Below are positions 15,413-24,474 of a stretch of DNA of 64,000 nt, piece after piece. The notes under the pieces are model-generated. The model made no database searches and was not told where the DNA came from. It was given only the letters and a program-made list of their open reading frames with translations. A program made the translations under genes and the position numbers. Every line of letters starts with the position of its first letter. Position 1 is the first letter of the stretch. The stretch is from Bradyrhizobium canariense (GTDB taxonomy: Bacteria; Pseudomonadota; Alphaproteobacteria; Rhizobiales; Xanthobacteraceae), in NCBI RefSeq assembly GCF_019402665.1, contig NZ_VSST01000037.1, forward strand, positions 247,326 to 311,325, given 5' to 3'.

Positions 15413-16429
15413 CTACTTGCTGAGGAGCTCCGCGATCTCGGCCTTGATGAAGGCCTGATCGCGCGGATTGTTGACGGGGTTGCCGGCGCGATGGCCGTGC
15501 AGCGACGGGATCGGATGCAGCACCGCAGAGCGCGCATTGACCAGCCGGCCGAGTTCGTCCTCGTTGTCGCGCACGTCGAAATAGCGGTCGGTCGCACCGG
15601 GCATCAGCAGCATGTGGGCCGTGATCGCACCGAGCGCGCGATCGAGATCGCCGTCGAATGTGGCGCAGCGACTGATATCGCCGTTCTGCCAGATCCCAAT
15701 CTGCGCCAGGAGATCGTTGGCATCGCGCCGGGCAAACGCCGCGTCCCAGCTGCGGGCGAGATAGTCGTCCAGCGAGGTGAAGCCCGCTTCGCGCCAGATC
15801 TCGTCGCGATAGAAACCGTGCGACATCGCCCAACCCGCGTAGACGCGCCCCATGGCGCGATAGCCTGCGACGGGCTTCTCGGCGAAGCGGCCGTCGCGGA
15901 AGGCGGGGTCGGCGGTCAGCGCGGCCTTCACGCTTTCCAGGAAGACGTAATTATAGGCCGCGCAGCGGGCACTGCCGCAGACGACGGCCGCCCGCTCGAC
16001 CATATCGGGATGCAGCGCCGCCCAGTGATAGGCCTGCATGCCGCCCATCGACCAGCCATAGACCAGGGCAAGCTTCGAGATGCCGAACCGCTCGGTGAGC
16101 AGCCGGTGCTGGACCGCGATGGCATCGTGATAGGTCAGGATCGGGAACGGCGCGGCGGTATTCGACGGCGAGGACGACAGCCCGTTACCGAACAGATTCG
16201 GGATGATGATGAAGTACCGCGTAGGGTCGAGCATCCCGTCGGGGCCAATCAGCCACTCGGTGTCGGCGTGCTGCGCGCTGAACGAGGTCGGATAGAGAAT
16301 CACGTTGTCCTTGTCCGGACTGAGCGTGCCGTAGGTCTTGTAGGCGAGCTTGAGCGAAGGGACGACGACCCCGGACCGGAGCGCGACGTCGCCGGCCTCG
16401 AAGATCTCGTAGTCGCGCCCTGCCGTCAT
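15413..16429 (-). CDS. alpha/beta-hydrolase, homoserine O-acetyltransferase (MetX)-like
   Basis: A 338-residue alpha/beta-hydrolase with nucleophile elbow GWSMGGMQ at about residues 124-131. The acid is probably the Asp in LLMPGATDRYFDVRDNE, and the catalytic His lies in PIPSLHGHRAGNP. The start LKLAYKTYGTLSPDKDNVILYPTSFSAQHAD and the segment FPILTYHDAIAVQHRLLTERFGI follow the MetX family. The usual MetX oxyanion segment is altered, and true MetX proteins of this group are longer, so this is likely an acyltransferase or esterase homologue. It is first in a two-gene operon with the desaturase. Confidence 0.8.
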   Translation of the reverse strand: MTAGRDYEIFEAGDVALRSGVVVPSLKLAYKTYGTLSPDKDNVILYPTSFSAQHADTEWLIGPDGMLDPTRYFIIIPNLFGNGLSSSPSNTAAPFPILTYHDAIAVQHRLLTERFGISKLALVYGWSMGGMQAYHWAALHPDMVERAAVVCGSARCAAYNYVFLESVKAALTADPAFRDGRFAEKPVAGYRAMGRVYAGWAMSHGFYRDEIWREAGFTSLDDYLARSWDAAFARRDANDLLAQIGIWQNGDISRCATFDGDLDRALGAITAHMLLMPGATDRYFDVRDNEDELGRLVNARSAVLHPIPSLHGHRAGNPVNNPRDQAFIKAEIAELLSK

Positions 16430-16583
16430 GGACCGAACTCCCGCTCACGCGGCAAGCGCGCCGCGGAAACAGCGATGCATCGATCATGCCGGTCCCGCAG
16501 ACGCATCGTCGCGTCACGCTTAATAACTGTACTTATAGTCCATTTATTGTGGAACAGCAAGATAAATGCGGTCTCGCGCCGGC

Positions 16584-17384
16584 TCATGCGATGGCGGCCA
16601 GATAGCGCGCGACAGAGGCCGCGAATGCGGCCTTGGCGCCTGCGGCGATATTGCGATCCCACCAGGCGCCGTAGACGCGGTCGAAGGCCAGCGGCTCGAT
16701 GGCAGCCGCAATCCGTCGCACCGCGGCGGCGTTGAGCGGCATGTAGTTCGGATAGGAGTACATGAAGCTGACGAAGCGGCGATCCATCGTCACCTGCGCG
16801 ATATCGCCGGTGAGCAGCGCACCCCTGCCGTCCGCACCACTCGCGTGGTGCAGCATGGTGGCGCCGGCGAAATGACCGCCGGTGCGCAGCAGCAGCACAT
16901 CGTCGGAGATGCGATGGCTTTCGCCGGTCCAGTGCACGATCGAGGAATGCGGACGCGTCACCCATTGGCGATCATCGGCGTGCAAATAGACCGGCACGCC
17001 CCCGAACGCCTCGCTCCAGTCGGCGAGCGCGCCATAATAATGCGGATGCGAGATCGCAATCGCCTTCAACCCGCCGAGCGACCGCACATGCGCGATCGCC
17101 TCCGGCGTCGCCAGCGGGATGCAGTCCCACATCAGCCAGCCGTCCGCGAGCGGCACCAGCAGCGCGCGCTGACCGATGGCAAAGCTTGGCTCGAGCGCGA
17201 TGCCGGTCAGGCCGAGATCGTCGCGCCAGACCATGCGGTGACGTTCCGAGAGCGCCTCGCGCGTCAGGAAAGTCTGGCCGTTCCAGCCGACGAATTGCCG
17301 GTCGTCCTCGCAAATTTGACAGGACGTTGGCGGATCTTCGCCCGAAAATTGCGCGCCGCAGGTTTCGCAGGTCCAGAGGGGCAT
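16584..17384 (-). CDS. metallo-beta-lactamase-fold hydrolase with N-terminal zinc ribbon
   Basis: The chosen start gives 266 residues and begins MPLWTCETCGAQFSG. The CxxC here plus CQICEDD (about residues 22-28) makes a rubredoxin-like zinc knuckle. The metallo-beta-lactamase domain follows: SHPHYYG (about 119) replaces the usual HxHxDH motif, and TGGHFAGATML and LLTGDIAQV supply later ligands. The altered metal motif means hydrolase activity is uncertain. GGGAG lies six bases before the ATG at 17384; a longer frame to 17474 lacks support. It stands alone on the minus strand, divergent from the MFS gene. Confidence 0.85.
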   Translation of the reverse strand: MPLWTCETCGAQFSGEDPPTSCQICEDDRQFVGWNGQTFLTREALSERHRMVWRDDLGLTGIALEPSFAIGQRALLVPLADGWLMWDCIPLATPEAIAHVRSLGGLKAIAISHPHYYGALADWSEAFGGVPVYLHADDRQWVTRPHSSIVHWTGESHRISDDVLLLRTGGHFAGATMLHHASGADGRGALLTGDIAQVTMDRRFVSFMYSYPNYMPLNAAAVRRIAAAIEPLAFDRVYGAWWDRNIAAGAKAAFAASVARYLAAIA

Positions 17385-17575
17385 GCCGTACTCCCGACAA
17401 AGACGGTCCAACGTCAATAGGGAATTGCTGGCCGTGATCGCAAGCCCCGCCGACCGGGCGAAACCTGGAACCAACCCGATCAGCGCTCGTTAAACTCTCG
17501 TCCGCGCCAGAACGATTGGCTGAAAGGATCATGTCCCACCCGCCGTATCCCGGCTGAGACCAATTTTTGGTATCG

Positions 17576-18778
17576 ATGACATCGCGGTCCCCCTCCTCGT
17601 CTCGTATCTGGCCCCTGTTCGCTCTCAACTTCTTCATGGCCGACATGCAGTCGGGCATCGGCCCTTTCGTCGGCGTCTTCCTCCAGGAGCGCGGCTGGGC
17701 GAGCGGGTTGATCGGTACCGCGATGACGATCGGCAATGTCGCGGGCATGCTGATCACCACGCCGATCGGCGGCTTCATCGACGCCAGCCGCAACAAGCGC
17801 ATGTGGGTCGTGATTCCCGGCATCTGCGTGGTGCTCGCGTCCGCGATCATCCTGATCTCGCAGAATTTCTGGGCAGTGACGTTCTCGCAAGTCGCACAAT
17901 CCCTTGCGAGCGCCGCGATCGTGCCGGCTGTCACAGGCATCACGCTCGGCATTGCCAAGCAGAAGGGCTTCAACGCGCTCAACGGCCGCAACCAGGCCTT
18001 CAACCACGCCGGCAACATGGTCGGCGCCGCGCTGTCGGGCTATCTGGGTTACAAGTTCGGCTACGTCTCGGTGTTCGTGTTGGCGGCTGTGTTCGGCGCC
18101 ATCGCGATCGCCTGCGTGATGATGATCCCGGCCAAGGCGATCGACGATCGCGCTGCGCGCGGCAGCAAGGAGGACGATCCCGACAGCGCGCCAGACGCGT
18201 TCACGATGCTGCTCAAGCACCGCGCGCTGCTGGTGCTGGCATTGGCGCTCGCGCTGTTTCATCTCGGCAATGCCGCCATCGTTCCGCTCTATGGCCTGGC
18301 GGCGGTCGCGGAAGGCCAAGCCAATGGCCCGAGCTTCGTGGCGACCACCGTGGTGATCGCGCAAGGCGTCATGATCATCACATCGCTGATCGCCATGAAA
18401 GCGGCGAGCAAGCGCAACTACTGGCCTGTCATCCTCGTCTCCTTCATGTTCCTGCCCATCCGCGGCGTGCTCGCCTTCTTCGTCACGGGCTGGTGGGGCG
18501 TCGTACCGATGCAGGTGCTCGACGGCATCGGCACGGGACTCCAGACGGTTGCCGTCCCCGGCATGGTCGCGCGCGCGCTCAACGGCACCGGCCGCATCAA
18601 TCTCGGCCAGGGTGCCGTGATCACTGTGCAGGGCATCGGCGCGAGCCTCAGTCCCGCGCTTGGTGGCTGGATCGCGCAATGGATCGGCTACGGCCCGACG
18701 TTCCTGCTGCTCGGCGGTTTTGGCCTCGCGTCGATGGCGCTGTGGTTCGCGTTCGGTGCCCATGTGAAGAAGTATTGA
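17576..18778 (+). CDS. MFS transporter
   Basis: A 400-residue major facilitator with about 12 hydrophobic segments. Helix 1 (IWPLFALNFFMADMQSGIGPF) is followed by a loop 2-3 with GGFIDASRNKR, the MFS motif A region. The central cytoplasmic loop is at about residues 190-210 (DDRAARGSKEDDPDSAPDA). The second half begins LLVLALALALFHLGNAAIVPLYG. It ends with a short tail GAHVKKY. The substrate is unknown; the sequence resembles uncharacterised drug/metabolite-type exporters. A TTG nine bases upstream is an alternative start. The gene is alone in its direction. Confidence 0.88.
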   Translation: MTSRSPSSSRIWPLFALNFFMADMQSGIGPFVGVFLQERGWASGLIGTAMTIGNVAGMLITTPIGGFIDASRNKRMWVVIPGICVVLASAIILISQNFWAVTFSQVAQSLASAAIVPAVTGITLGIAKQKGFNALNGRNQAFNHAGNMVGAALSGYLGYKFGYVSVFVLAAVFGAIAIACVMMIPAKAIDDRAARGSKEDDPDSAPDAFTMLLKHRALLVLALALALFHLGNAAIVPLYGLAAVAEGQANGPSFVATTVVIAQGVMIITSLIAMKAASKRNYWPVILVSFMFLPIRGVLAFFVTGWWGVVPMQVLDGIGTGLQTVAVPGMVARALNGTGRINLGQGAVITVQGIGASLSPALGGWIAQWIGYGPTFLLLGGFGLASMALWFAFGAHVKKY

Positions 18779-18790
18779 GGCGTCCTTTTT

Positions 18791-18817
18791 CGCTCTCCCT
18801 GTTCTTGCGGGAGAGCG
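18791..18817. repeat. family E palindrome (CTCTCCC/GGGAGAG)
   Basis: CGCTCTCCC and GGGAGAGCG pair perfectly around a 9-base loop, 12 bases after the MFS stop. No T run follows on the plus strand, so it is a member of the dispersed repeat family rather than a classical terminator. Confidence 0.6.
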
Positions 18818-18861
18818 AGAAGAGGAATGCGTCAAGTCCCAAAATTCTTCTGGATCGCCTT

Positions 18862-19075
18862 GTCGAGCGTTCACCGCCGACGAAGCGCTGGCGCAGCTCG
18901 CGCTTGCCCGCGATCCAGATCGTCGGCGGCGCGAAGAACGACGTGACCTTGTGCGCCTGGATCAATGAGAGGATGTTGTCGGCCGCAGGCTTGCCCGTGA
19001 TCACGCCGGAGGCGCCGAGATAGATTTGCGGCCCCAAGAACACGTCGAGCCGCGCGGGCGCTGGCCGCGTCAATC
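18862..19075 (-). pseudogene. remnant of an AMP-forming acyl-CoA synthetase with internal deletion
   Basis: About 70 codons read VFLGPQIYLGASGVITGKP, then LIQAHKVTSFFAPPTIWIA, and jump directly to GKRELRQRFVGGER. The first two segments are the core of fatty-acyl-CoA synthetases (the substrate-domain strand before 'PPT'), and the last is the C-terminal catalytic-lysine tail found some 250-300 residues later in an intact enzyme. P-loop, GATE and hinge are missing. It therefore looks like a large in-frame deletion product that is also cut at its 5' end. It lies between the MFS and DUF2059 genes and is unlikely to make a functional protein. Confidence 0.7.
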
Positions 19076-19095
19076 AGCCAGCGAGCGCGGCAAGC

Positions 19096-19584
19096 TCAGA
19101 GCTTGTGCCCCTTCTGGCGCAGCGCCTCGATGAGACGCTGCTTCAATTCGTCGGCCGTCTTCTGGCCGACGTCCTGGCCGATCTGCGCGCTTGCCTGCGC
19201 CAGCGCATCCGACTTCTCCAGAAGCTTCTTCCCGGCCGGCTGGACATAGAAGGCCTCGATCTGGCGCAGCTCGTCGATGCTGAAGCTCTGGGCGTAGAGA
19301 GCGGCGACCTGGTCGATCATCGAGGTGAGGGCCGGAGTGTAGATCTCGGAGCCGGGTGCCGTCACTGCGTCATAGTCGCGTTCGATCTCCGGCCTGTCCT
19401 GCGCGACCACGGGCCTCAGCTTGAGCAGGAGCTGCGGCAACAGCGCGCGATACTGATCCGCGATCTTCAGGGTGACCACGAGCTTGCGCGCCGCGCTCAT
19501 CGCCTCCGGCGAGGGTGCTTGCGCCGATGCACCCGAGATCAGAAGCAGGAGGGTGCCGGCGATCGTCAACACAAGTCTGGACAT
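19096..19584 (-). CDS. DUF2059 domain-containing secreted protein
   Basis: A 162-residue protein with a Sec signal peptide (MSRLVLTIAGTLLLLISGAS, cleavage near AQA at about residue 22). The mature part is helical: YRALLPQLLLKLRPVVA, then MIDQVAALYAQSFSIDELRQ and IEAFYVQPAGKKLLEKSDAL, which is the DUF2059 pattern (F-S-x-x-E-L-x-x-I-x-x-F-Y-x-s-P-x-G-x-k). The family is periplasmic and of unknown function. It is 46 bases downstream of opgC on the same strand and may be its operon partner. Confidence 0.88.
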   Translation of the reverse strand: MSRLVLTIAGTLLLLISGASAQAPSPEAMSAARKLVVTLKIADQYRALLPQLLLKLRPVVAQDRPEIERDYDAVTAPGSEIYTPALTSMIDQVAALYAQSFSIDELRQIEAFYVQPAGKKLLEKSDALAQASAQIGQDVGQKTADELKQRLIEALRQKGHKL

Positions 19585-19630
19585 AAACTTCTCCGTTGGA
19601 TCTCTCCACGAAAATGCAGGCCGGCGATCC

Positions 19631-20848
19631 TCAATGACCCGCGGGCGCCACGGCAGACCTGTCCGCGGGCGCGCTTTCCAGGACGGTGTCGGCCTCCTCG
19701 ATCTCCGTCACCTTCACGAACAGGTTCGGCACCCGTTCGGCCCGGTCGAGCAGCCAGGCGGCGGCGATCATGATGACGATGCCGACGACGGAGACCGCGA
19801 GCTGTTCCCAGACGCCCTTGGTGTATTGCGTCAGGATCCAGTGCGCCGAGAACGACAGGAAGACGCCGAGGCAGAAGATCGGCAGCGAATGCTGACCGCA
19901 GAGGATCACGGGGCGCAGCCAGGCCCCGTGCAGGGTCCGCCATTTGCGCGAGATGAGGTGCGTCACCCAGATTGCCAGCGCCAGGAAATGCGTGAAGCGC
20001 AGCATGTCGAGGTCGGTCTTGTCGATCGGGTAGATCGCCTTGATCATCCATTTCGGGATCAGGGCATCGAGCGAGGGGACGTGCCAGGTCATCACGATCA
20101 GCAGCGCGAACGCCAGCCAGGCCGCGGCCAACGTCATTGCCGCCTTGGACCACACCCATGTCGCGATCTTGTCGATCTGGCCGATGCCGCACCAGGCAGC
20201 GAACACGAACATCAGCTGCCAGCAGAACGGATTGAAGTACCAGTGCGTGCCGGGCGGATAGGAGGCGACGTTCCAGTCGAACCAGCGCGCCAGCACGTAG
20301 AGCACCACGGACGCGGCGAGCGTCAGGTTCGGCCGCCGCACCAGGCACCACACGATGAAAGGCGAGGCGAACACCAGCGTGATGTAGAGCGGCAGCACGT
20401 CGAGATTGACCGGCTTGTATTTCAGCAGGATCGCCTGCCCGATCAACTCGTCCGGATGCGACAGGAAATTGAACACGTTGAACTCGTGCTCGTACATCGG
20501 GTTGTCGAAGCGGCGCGCGGTGCGGGCGATCTGTGCCGTGAACAGCAGGAACAGCATGATGTGGGCGACATACATCTCGACCGCGCGCCGCCACAGCCGC
20601 TTCAGCGCGGCGACAAACCAGCCGCCCGCGACGATCGGGCCGTAGATCCAGCCGACCAGATAACCGGAGATGAAGACGAAGAATTCGGCGGCGTCGCTGA
20701 AGCCGTAATTGCGCAAGGTCAGCCAGGCCACGACGTCGTGCGGGATGTGGTCGAGGAAGATCATCCACAGACCGATGCCGCGGAAGAGATCGAGCCGCAA
20801 ATCCCGCTCGACCGGCGCGAGCAGCGCTGACTGGTCCCGTGTGATCAT
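19631..20848 (-). CDS. opgC: OpgC family integral membrane protein
   Basis: A 405-residue inner-membrane protein with about ten hydrophobic segments. It starts RDLRLDLFRGIGLWMIFLDH, the signature of OpgC/acyltransferase-3-like proteins, and contains FSDAAEFFVFISGYLVGWIY and FVFAAWCGIGQIDK. OpgC proteins substitute osmoregulated periplasmic glucans with succinyl groups in several proteobacteria; in Bradyrhizobium and Rhodobacter homologues modify cyclic or linear glucans. The transmembrane pattern and length fit. The glucan synthase genes are not in the window, so the exact substituent is inferred. Confidence 0.9.
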   Translation of the reverse strand: MITRDQSALLAPVERDLRLDLFRGIGLWMIFLDHIPHDVVAWLTLRNYGFSDAAEFFVFISGYLVGWIYGPIVAGGWFVAALKRLWRRAVEMYVAHIMLFLLFTAQIARTARRFDNPMYEHEFNVFNFLSHPDELIGQAILLKYKPVNLDVLPLYITLVFASPFIVWCLVRRPNLTLAASVVLYVLARWFDWNVASYPPGTHWYFNPFCWQLMFVFAAWCGIGQIDKIATWVWSKAAMTLAAAWLAFALLIVMTWHVPSLDALIPKWMIKAIYPIDKTDLDMLRFTHFLALAIWVTHLISRKWRTLHGAWLRPVILCGQHSLPIFCLGVFLSFSAHWILTQYTKGVWEQLAVSVVGIVIMIAAAWLLDRAERVPNLFVKVTEIEEADTVLESAPADRSAVAPAGH

Positions 20849-21161
20849 GGCCCCGCCTCGTTCGGTGGGCGTCGCGCCGTCGCGGCGCCGGAAAATCGGA
20901 TGCTAAAAAATTGAAATCAAAAGTCGCCTGGCCGTGTGGCCAGGGCCGACGGTAGCCGACCTTGCTGCGCGTGCAAGGGCATAGTCATCGGAGCGGGCCG
21001 CACCAGCGTGCCGTCCTCCGCGCTGCACCATGGGGGGCCCTTCAAAATAAAAGAGCGAAAACAACCCCATGCACAGTAGCTAAGTCCTTGCGACGCCTAC
21101 TGAATTTATTTGACGCGTCGGGCAGATTTGGCCCGCGACGGGGGTCCGGCCGCGGCTCCCG
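20849..21161. other. 313-base intergenic region between opgC and the cyclase gene
   Basis: No gene is supported. It is upstream of opgC, so it should hold that promoter, and it is downstream of the cyclase gene. An imperfect inverted repeat (GACGCGTCGGGC ... GCCCGCGACG) at about 21112-21137 might help end cyclase transcription, but it lacks a T run on the minus strand. An A/T-rich patch at 20906-20922 is the only other feature. Confidence 0.45.
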
Positions 21162-24100
21162 TCAGCTGAGCTCGTCACCCGTCGCCTGCATTTCGTTGAG
21201 CATCGCCTCGGCTTTGTGCCGCAGCGGCAGCGCGCCGCTCTCGGCGGCGATCGCGATGGTCGCGCGCAGGGCGCCAAGGATCGCCGCCTTGGCCTCCGCA
21301 TCCGACGGCGGCGTCACCACGGCCTCGCCGAACAGGGCCTCCGCCTCCAGGCCGGAGAACCCCTGTTGCCGCGCGGTGTTGCGGGCCTCGCGCAGCATGT
21401 TCTGCGCGGCCTGGACGTCGCCGAGACGGTGGGTGGCGAGCGCCAGATAGATCGAGCTGCGCAGCACCGCCGAGGTATAGCCGACCGCCTTCGCCTCCTC
21501 ACGCGCTTCCGTCAGCATGCCGCGCGCCCGGTCGAACAGCCCCTGCTCCAGATAGGCCATGCCGAGATGGCAGGCGAGCACCGGCACGAACAGCCGGATG
21601 CCGTGCTTCTGCGCCAGGACAAAACCGTCCTCGAGAATGGCCGCGGCCGCCGCCGGCTCGCCGCGGCCGAGCATCAGCCAGCCGCCGCTATAGGCCGCCG
21701 CGACGCGGTCGTAGGGGCGGCCGGTCTCCTCCGCGATCGCGGCGGCTTGCTGCTGGAGCTGCTCGGCGGCCTCGAACTCACCCATCACGGTGTGGGTGAA
21801 GCTCTTCATCATGCAGCAGAGCAGGAGCACATATTTAGGCATGGTGCTCTTGGGGGCGTCGGCATTTGGCCCCTCTAGTCGATAGCAGGCTCTTGCGACC
21901 GTCCGCTCTGCTTCCCGGTAGCGTCCGGCGAGGAAATAGGCCTGCCCTAAGCCATACAGCGCAACGTTGAGCCATCCGAGATCTCCTCCGTGCTCCGCAA
22001 GGCTGACGATCTGTTCACCGGTTGCAACCGCCTCTATCGGCGTACCGTAAAAGTTCTGGGCGGCCGCTCTGACGGTCATGGCGGCGATCTTTCTTGCGGT
22101 ATCATCTATGACATTAGCCCGCCGTTCCGCTTCTCTTCCAAGCTCAAACCATTCGGCCACCAGTCCAGACGCCATGAAGGCCGAGCGTGCTTCGATACGA
22201 ACATCTATCGCGCGAGCTTCACGCGAAGGCCCCGTCGGCATCATATCCAGCGACTTCATCGCGGTTTGGAAGTAGGTGGCAGCATCTGAAAACGCAGAAC
22301 GAGCCAGACACTTTTGCGCTGCCGCCCGGCCGTGGACAAAGGACCTGTCCCAATCCTTTGCACGAGTCGCATGATAACAAAGCTCGTCAGAATCGCTGGG
22401 TTTTCGTCCGTCGGACTCTAGCGCCGATAGAATGCGCGAATGAATGCTTTCACGTACTTTTTCGACCATCGATTCGTAGGTCACTTGGCGGACCATGTCG
22501 TGCCGAAACTCAAGAACACTCTCCAATTCGCTATCGATCCTGACCAGCAGATCGACTCGATCAAGCGCCGCCAAGGAGGTCTGAAAGACGTCTTCGGGGA
22601 GCGCCGCGACGCTCCGTAATATGGCTTCGCTGGATCGTCGCCCCAGAGTAGCCGCGATCTGCAAGATTTGGCGTTCCGGCCTCGCCAAGCGATCGAGCCG
22701 CGCAGCAATGACCCCCTGGATACTCGTGGGAATTCCAAGCTCGTCGATCGGACGGACCAAAGCGAGGTCGCCCCACTGGCCCCGAAGCGTGCCGTTGTCC
22801 TTGAGGCCACGGCAGACCTCCTCGATAAAGAGTGGGACGTTGGCCGTATGAGAAATGATCCGGTCTTTCAGATCGGCATTGTCCGATGACCCGAGCATGT
22901 CGCCCAGCATGTCCCGACTGGAATCATCGTCCAATGGGCGCATCGCAACGACTTCAGCCTGGCAGCGCGCGACCCAGAATGGCATGCCGTCCGGCCTGCT
23001 TGTAAGGAGCACAAGAAGACCGGCGGCCTGTAGTGACGACAGAGCAGCCACCACAGTATCGCTGGCCCGATCGATCCAATGCAGGTCCTCGATCAGGAGC
23101 ACTGTGCGCTGGTGACGCGCTACACTCCCGACAATGGCGCAGCTCGCGTCGGAAATTGCACGTCCTCGCGCGTGAGGCTCCAGTTCATCCCACTGCGGAT
23201 GCGAGATCGGAAGGTCCAGCACTGCCTCGACGGCGCATTGTTCGATCACCGGCAAATCGGACCGAGGGTCGCGTGCGCTGCCCATTTCCCTTGCTGTCGT
23301 CTCAAAAATCGAAAGCAGCACGCGTTTGAGCGTGCTGAATGGCGCTCCCTGCAAATTCGGGCTGCACTCCGCATCGATCAGGCGCCAACCCGCGGCCTTC
23401 AGGTCCTGGGCAAATTCGTGCGCCAGTCGTGACTTTCCTATGCCAGCGTCCCCCAGCAGAAGAACGGTCTGTCGGCTCGAGCCGGCATTATCCGCCGTGC
23501 GTCTCAACAAGGCGCGCTCGACAGTTCGATCGACGAACCGAGAAATACTGCGTGCCCGCCGCACTCTCCAGCTCGAAAGGTCGCTCGCGCCCATGACCCG
23601 GTAGACCGGCAGGGGCTCCGCGAAGCCACGCAATGCCTTGCGGCCCAGAAAATCGAAGCGGACGTGCCCGTCCGCGAGTTGCTGGCAAGCTTCGGACACG
23701 TAGATCTGGTTGGCCTCTGCCGCCGCTTCCAGCCGCGCGGCCAGATGTTGGGCGGCGCCGCCGATCTCGTAGACTTTGGAGAATTCGCTGGCGACCATAT
23801 AGGCGACGACGTGTCCGGAATGGAGGCCGATCCGGACCTGAAGCCCGGCATCCCCCAGGCCTGCAACCCGCCGGACGAGCTCGATCGCCGCATGGCACGC
23901 CAGCGGGGCATGATTGTCATCGGCGATCGGGGCACCAAACACCGCTGCCACTCCGTCGCCAAGCTCCTTGCTGACGATGCCTCCGAACTGACGCACCGCG
24001 CCCCTCATGGCCGCCAGTGCGGGCTCCAAGCGAGAGACCGCTTCCTCCGGCTCCAATTCGGCAACAAGACCGGTGGAATCGATGACGTCCGCACGAAGGA

Positions 24101-24215
24101 TCGTCACAAACCGTCGCTCGCTATCCGGTTCGACGCGGTGACGCACGGCCGCCCCGCATTTGGCGCACCAGCTGTCGCCCGGGGTGATCGTAGACTGGCA
24201 TGTAAAGCAGTGCAT
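21162..24215 (-). CDS. class III nucleotidyl cyclase - AAA-type ATPase - TPR regulator with N-terminal zinc ribbon
   Basis: A 1017-residue multidomain protein. Residues 3-20 form a zinc ribbon (Cys3, 6, 17, 20). A class III cyclase homology domain at about 34-210 has the metal Asp43 (RADVIDSTG), Lys83 and Asp87 (SKELGDGV) and a late Arg in HLAARLE, but the transition-state Asn of canonical cyclases is replaced by His. An AAA/STAND-like ATPase follows with Walker A LLGDAGIGKSRL (about 255) and Walker B LLIEDLHWID (about 372). The C-terminal 400 residues are helical TPR-like repeats. Such proteins are thought to couple signal-dependent oligomerisation to cyclic nucleotide production or transcription control. 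Activity is unproven. Codon use changes within the gene near 21.85 kb. Confidence 0.9.
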   Translation of the reverse strand: MHCFTCQSTITPGDSWCAKCGAAVRHRVEPDSERRFVTILRADVIDSTGLVAELEPEEAVSRLEPALAAMRGAVRQFGGIVSKELGDGVAAVFGAPIADDNHAPLACHAAIELVRRVAGLGDAGLQVRIGLHSGHVVAYMVASEFSKVYEIGGAAQHLAARLEAAAEANQIYVSEACQQLADGHVRFDFLGRKALRGFAEPLPVYRVMGASDLSSWRVRRARSISRFVDRTVERALLRRTADNAGSSRQTVLLLGDAGIGKSRLAHEFAQDLKAAGWRLIDAECSPNLQGAPFSTLKRVLLSIFETTAREMGSARDPRSDLPVIEQCAVEAVLDLPISHPQWDELEPHARGRAISDASCAIVGSVARHQRTVLLIEDLHWIDRASDTVVAALSSLQAAGLLVLLTSRPDGMPFWVARCQAEVVAMRPLDDDSSRDMLGDMLGSSDNADLKDRIISHTANVPLFIEEVCRGLKDNGTLRGQWGDLALVRPIDELGIPTSIQGVIAARLDRLARPERQILQIAATLGRRSSEAILRSVAALPEDVFQTSLAALDRVDLLVRIDSELESVLEFRHDMVRQVTYESMVEKVRESIHSRILSALESDGRKPSDSDELCYHATRAKDWDRSFVHGRAAAQKCLARSAFSDAATYFQTAMKSLDMMPTGPSREARAIDVRIEARSAFMASGLVAEWFELGREAERRANVIDDTARKIAAMTVRAAAQNFYGTPIEAVATGEQIVSLAEHGGDLGWLNVALYGLGQAYFLAGRYREAERTVARACYRLEGPNADAPKSTMPKYVLLLCCMMKSFTHTVMGEFEAAEQLQQQAAAIAEETGRPYDRVAAAYSGGWLMLGRGEPAAAAAILEDGFVLAQKHGIRLFVPVLACHLGMAYLEQGLFDRARGMLTEAREEAKAVGYTSAVLRSSIYLALATHRLGDVQAAQNMLREARNTARQQGFSGLEAEALFGEAVVTPPSDAEAKAAILGALRATIAIAAESGALPLRHKAEAMLNEMQATGDELS

Positions 24216-24474
24216 TCCAGCGCCTTCGAACGGTTGCGGCCTGGCTCGTGCAAGAGGCCGCGAGCAACGAATGTAAGACTACTCGATGACGGCTGCCAAG
24301 CAATCAGCCCACTGGCCCACAATCGACAGATCGCAGTTGACGAAGGCTCCTTGGATGGACGAGATGCGCTGCCGGGTGGTAACTTCATTCCGCGCACGGC
24401 GGGCGATGGGGTGGGTCGGTGTTGCCGGACAGCCAAATACTGCGCCCGGCGACGCCAGATTTGGAGGAAAGACA

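Noticed and set aside
16430..16583. SAM-II-type riboswitch or other leader around the MetX-like gene
   Set aside because: The sequence upstream of the MetX-like start overlaps neither a recognisable SAM-II core nor a terminator; only a small CGATGCATCG palindrome is present.
15404..16735. 443-codon plus-strand frame opposite the MetX-like gene
   Set aside because: It is antisense to conserved alpha/beta-hydrolase motifs and passes through the intergenic region.
17480..18874. 464-codon minus-strand frame opposite the MFS gene
   Set aside because: The product is His/Arg/Asp-rich without domains; the plus strand encodes a clear 12-helix transporter.
24286..24474. Upstream extension of the 164-residue hypothetical gene
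   Set aside because: A strong GGAGGAAAG site sits in front of the internal ATG at 24475, and the extension has atypical composition.
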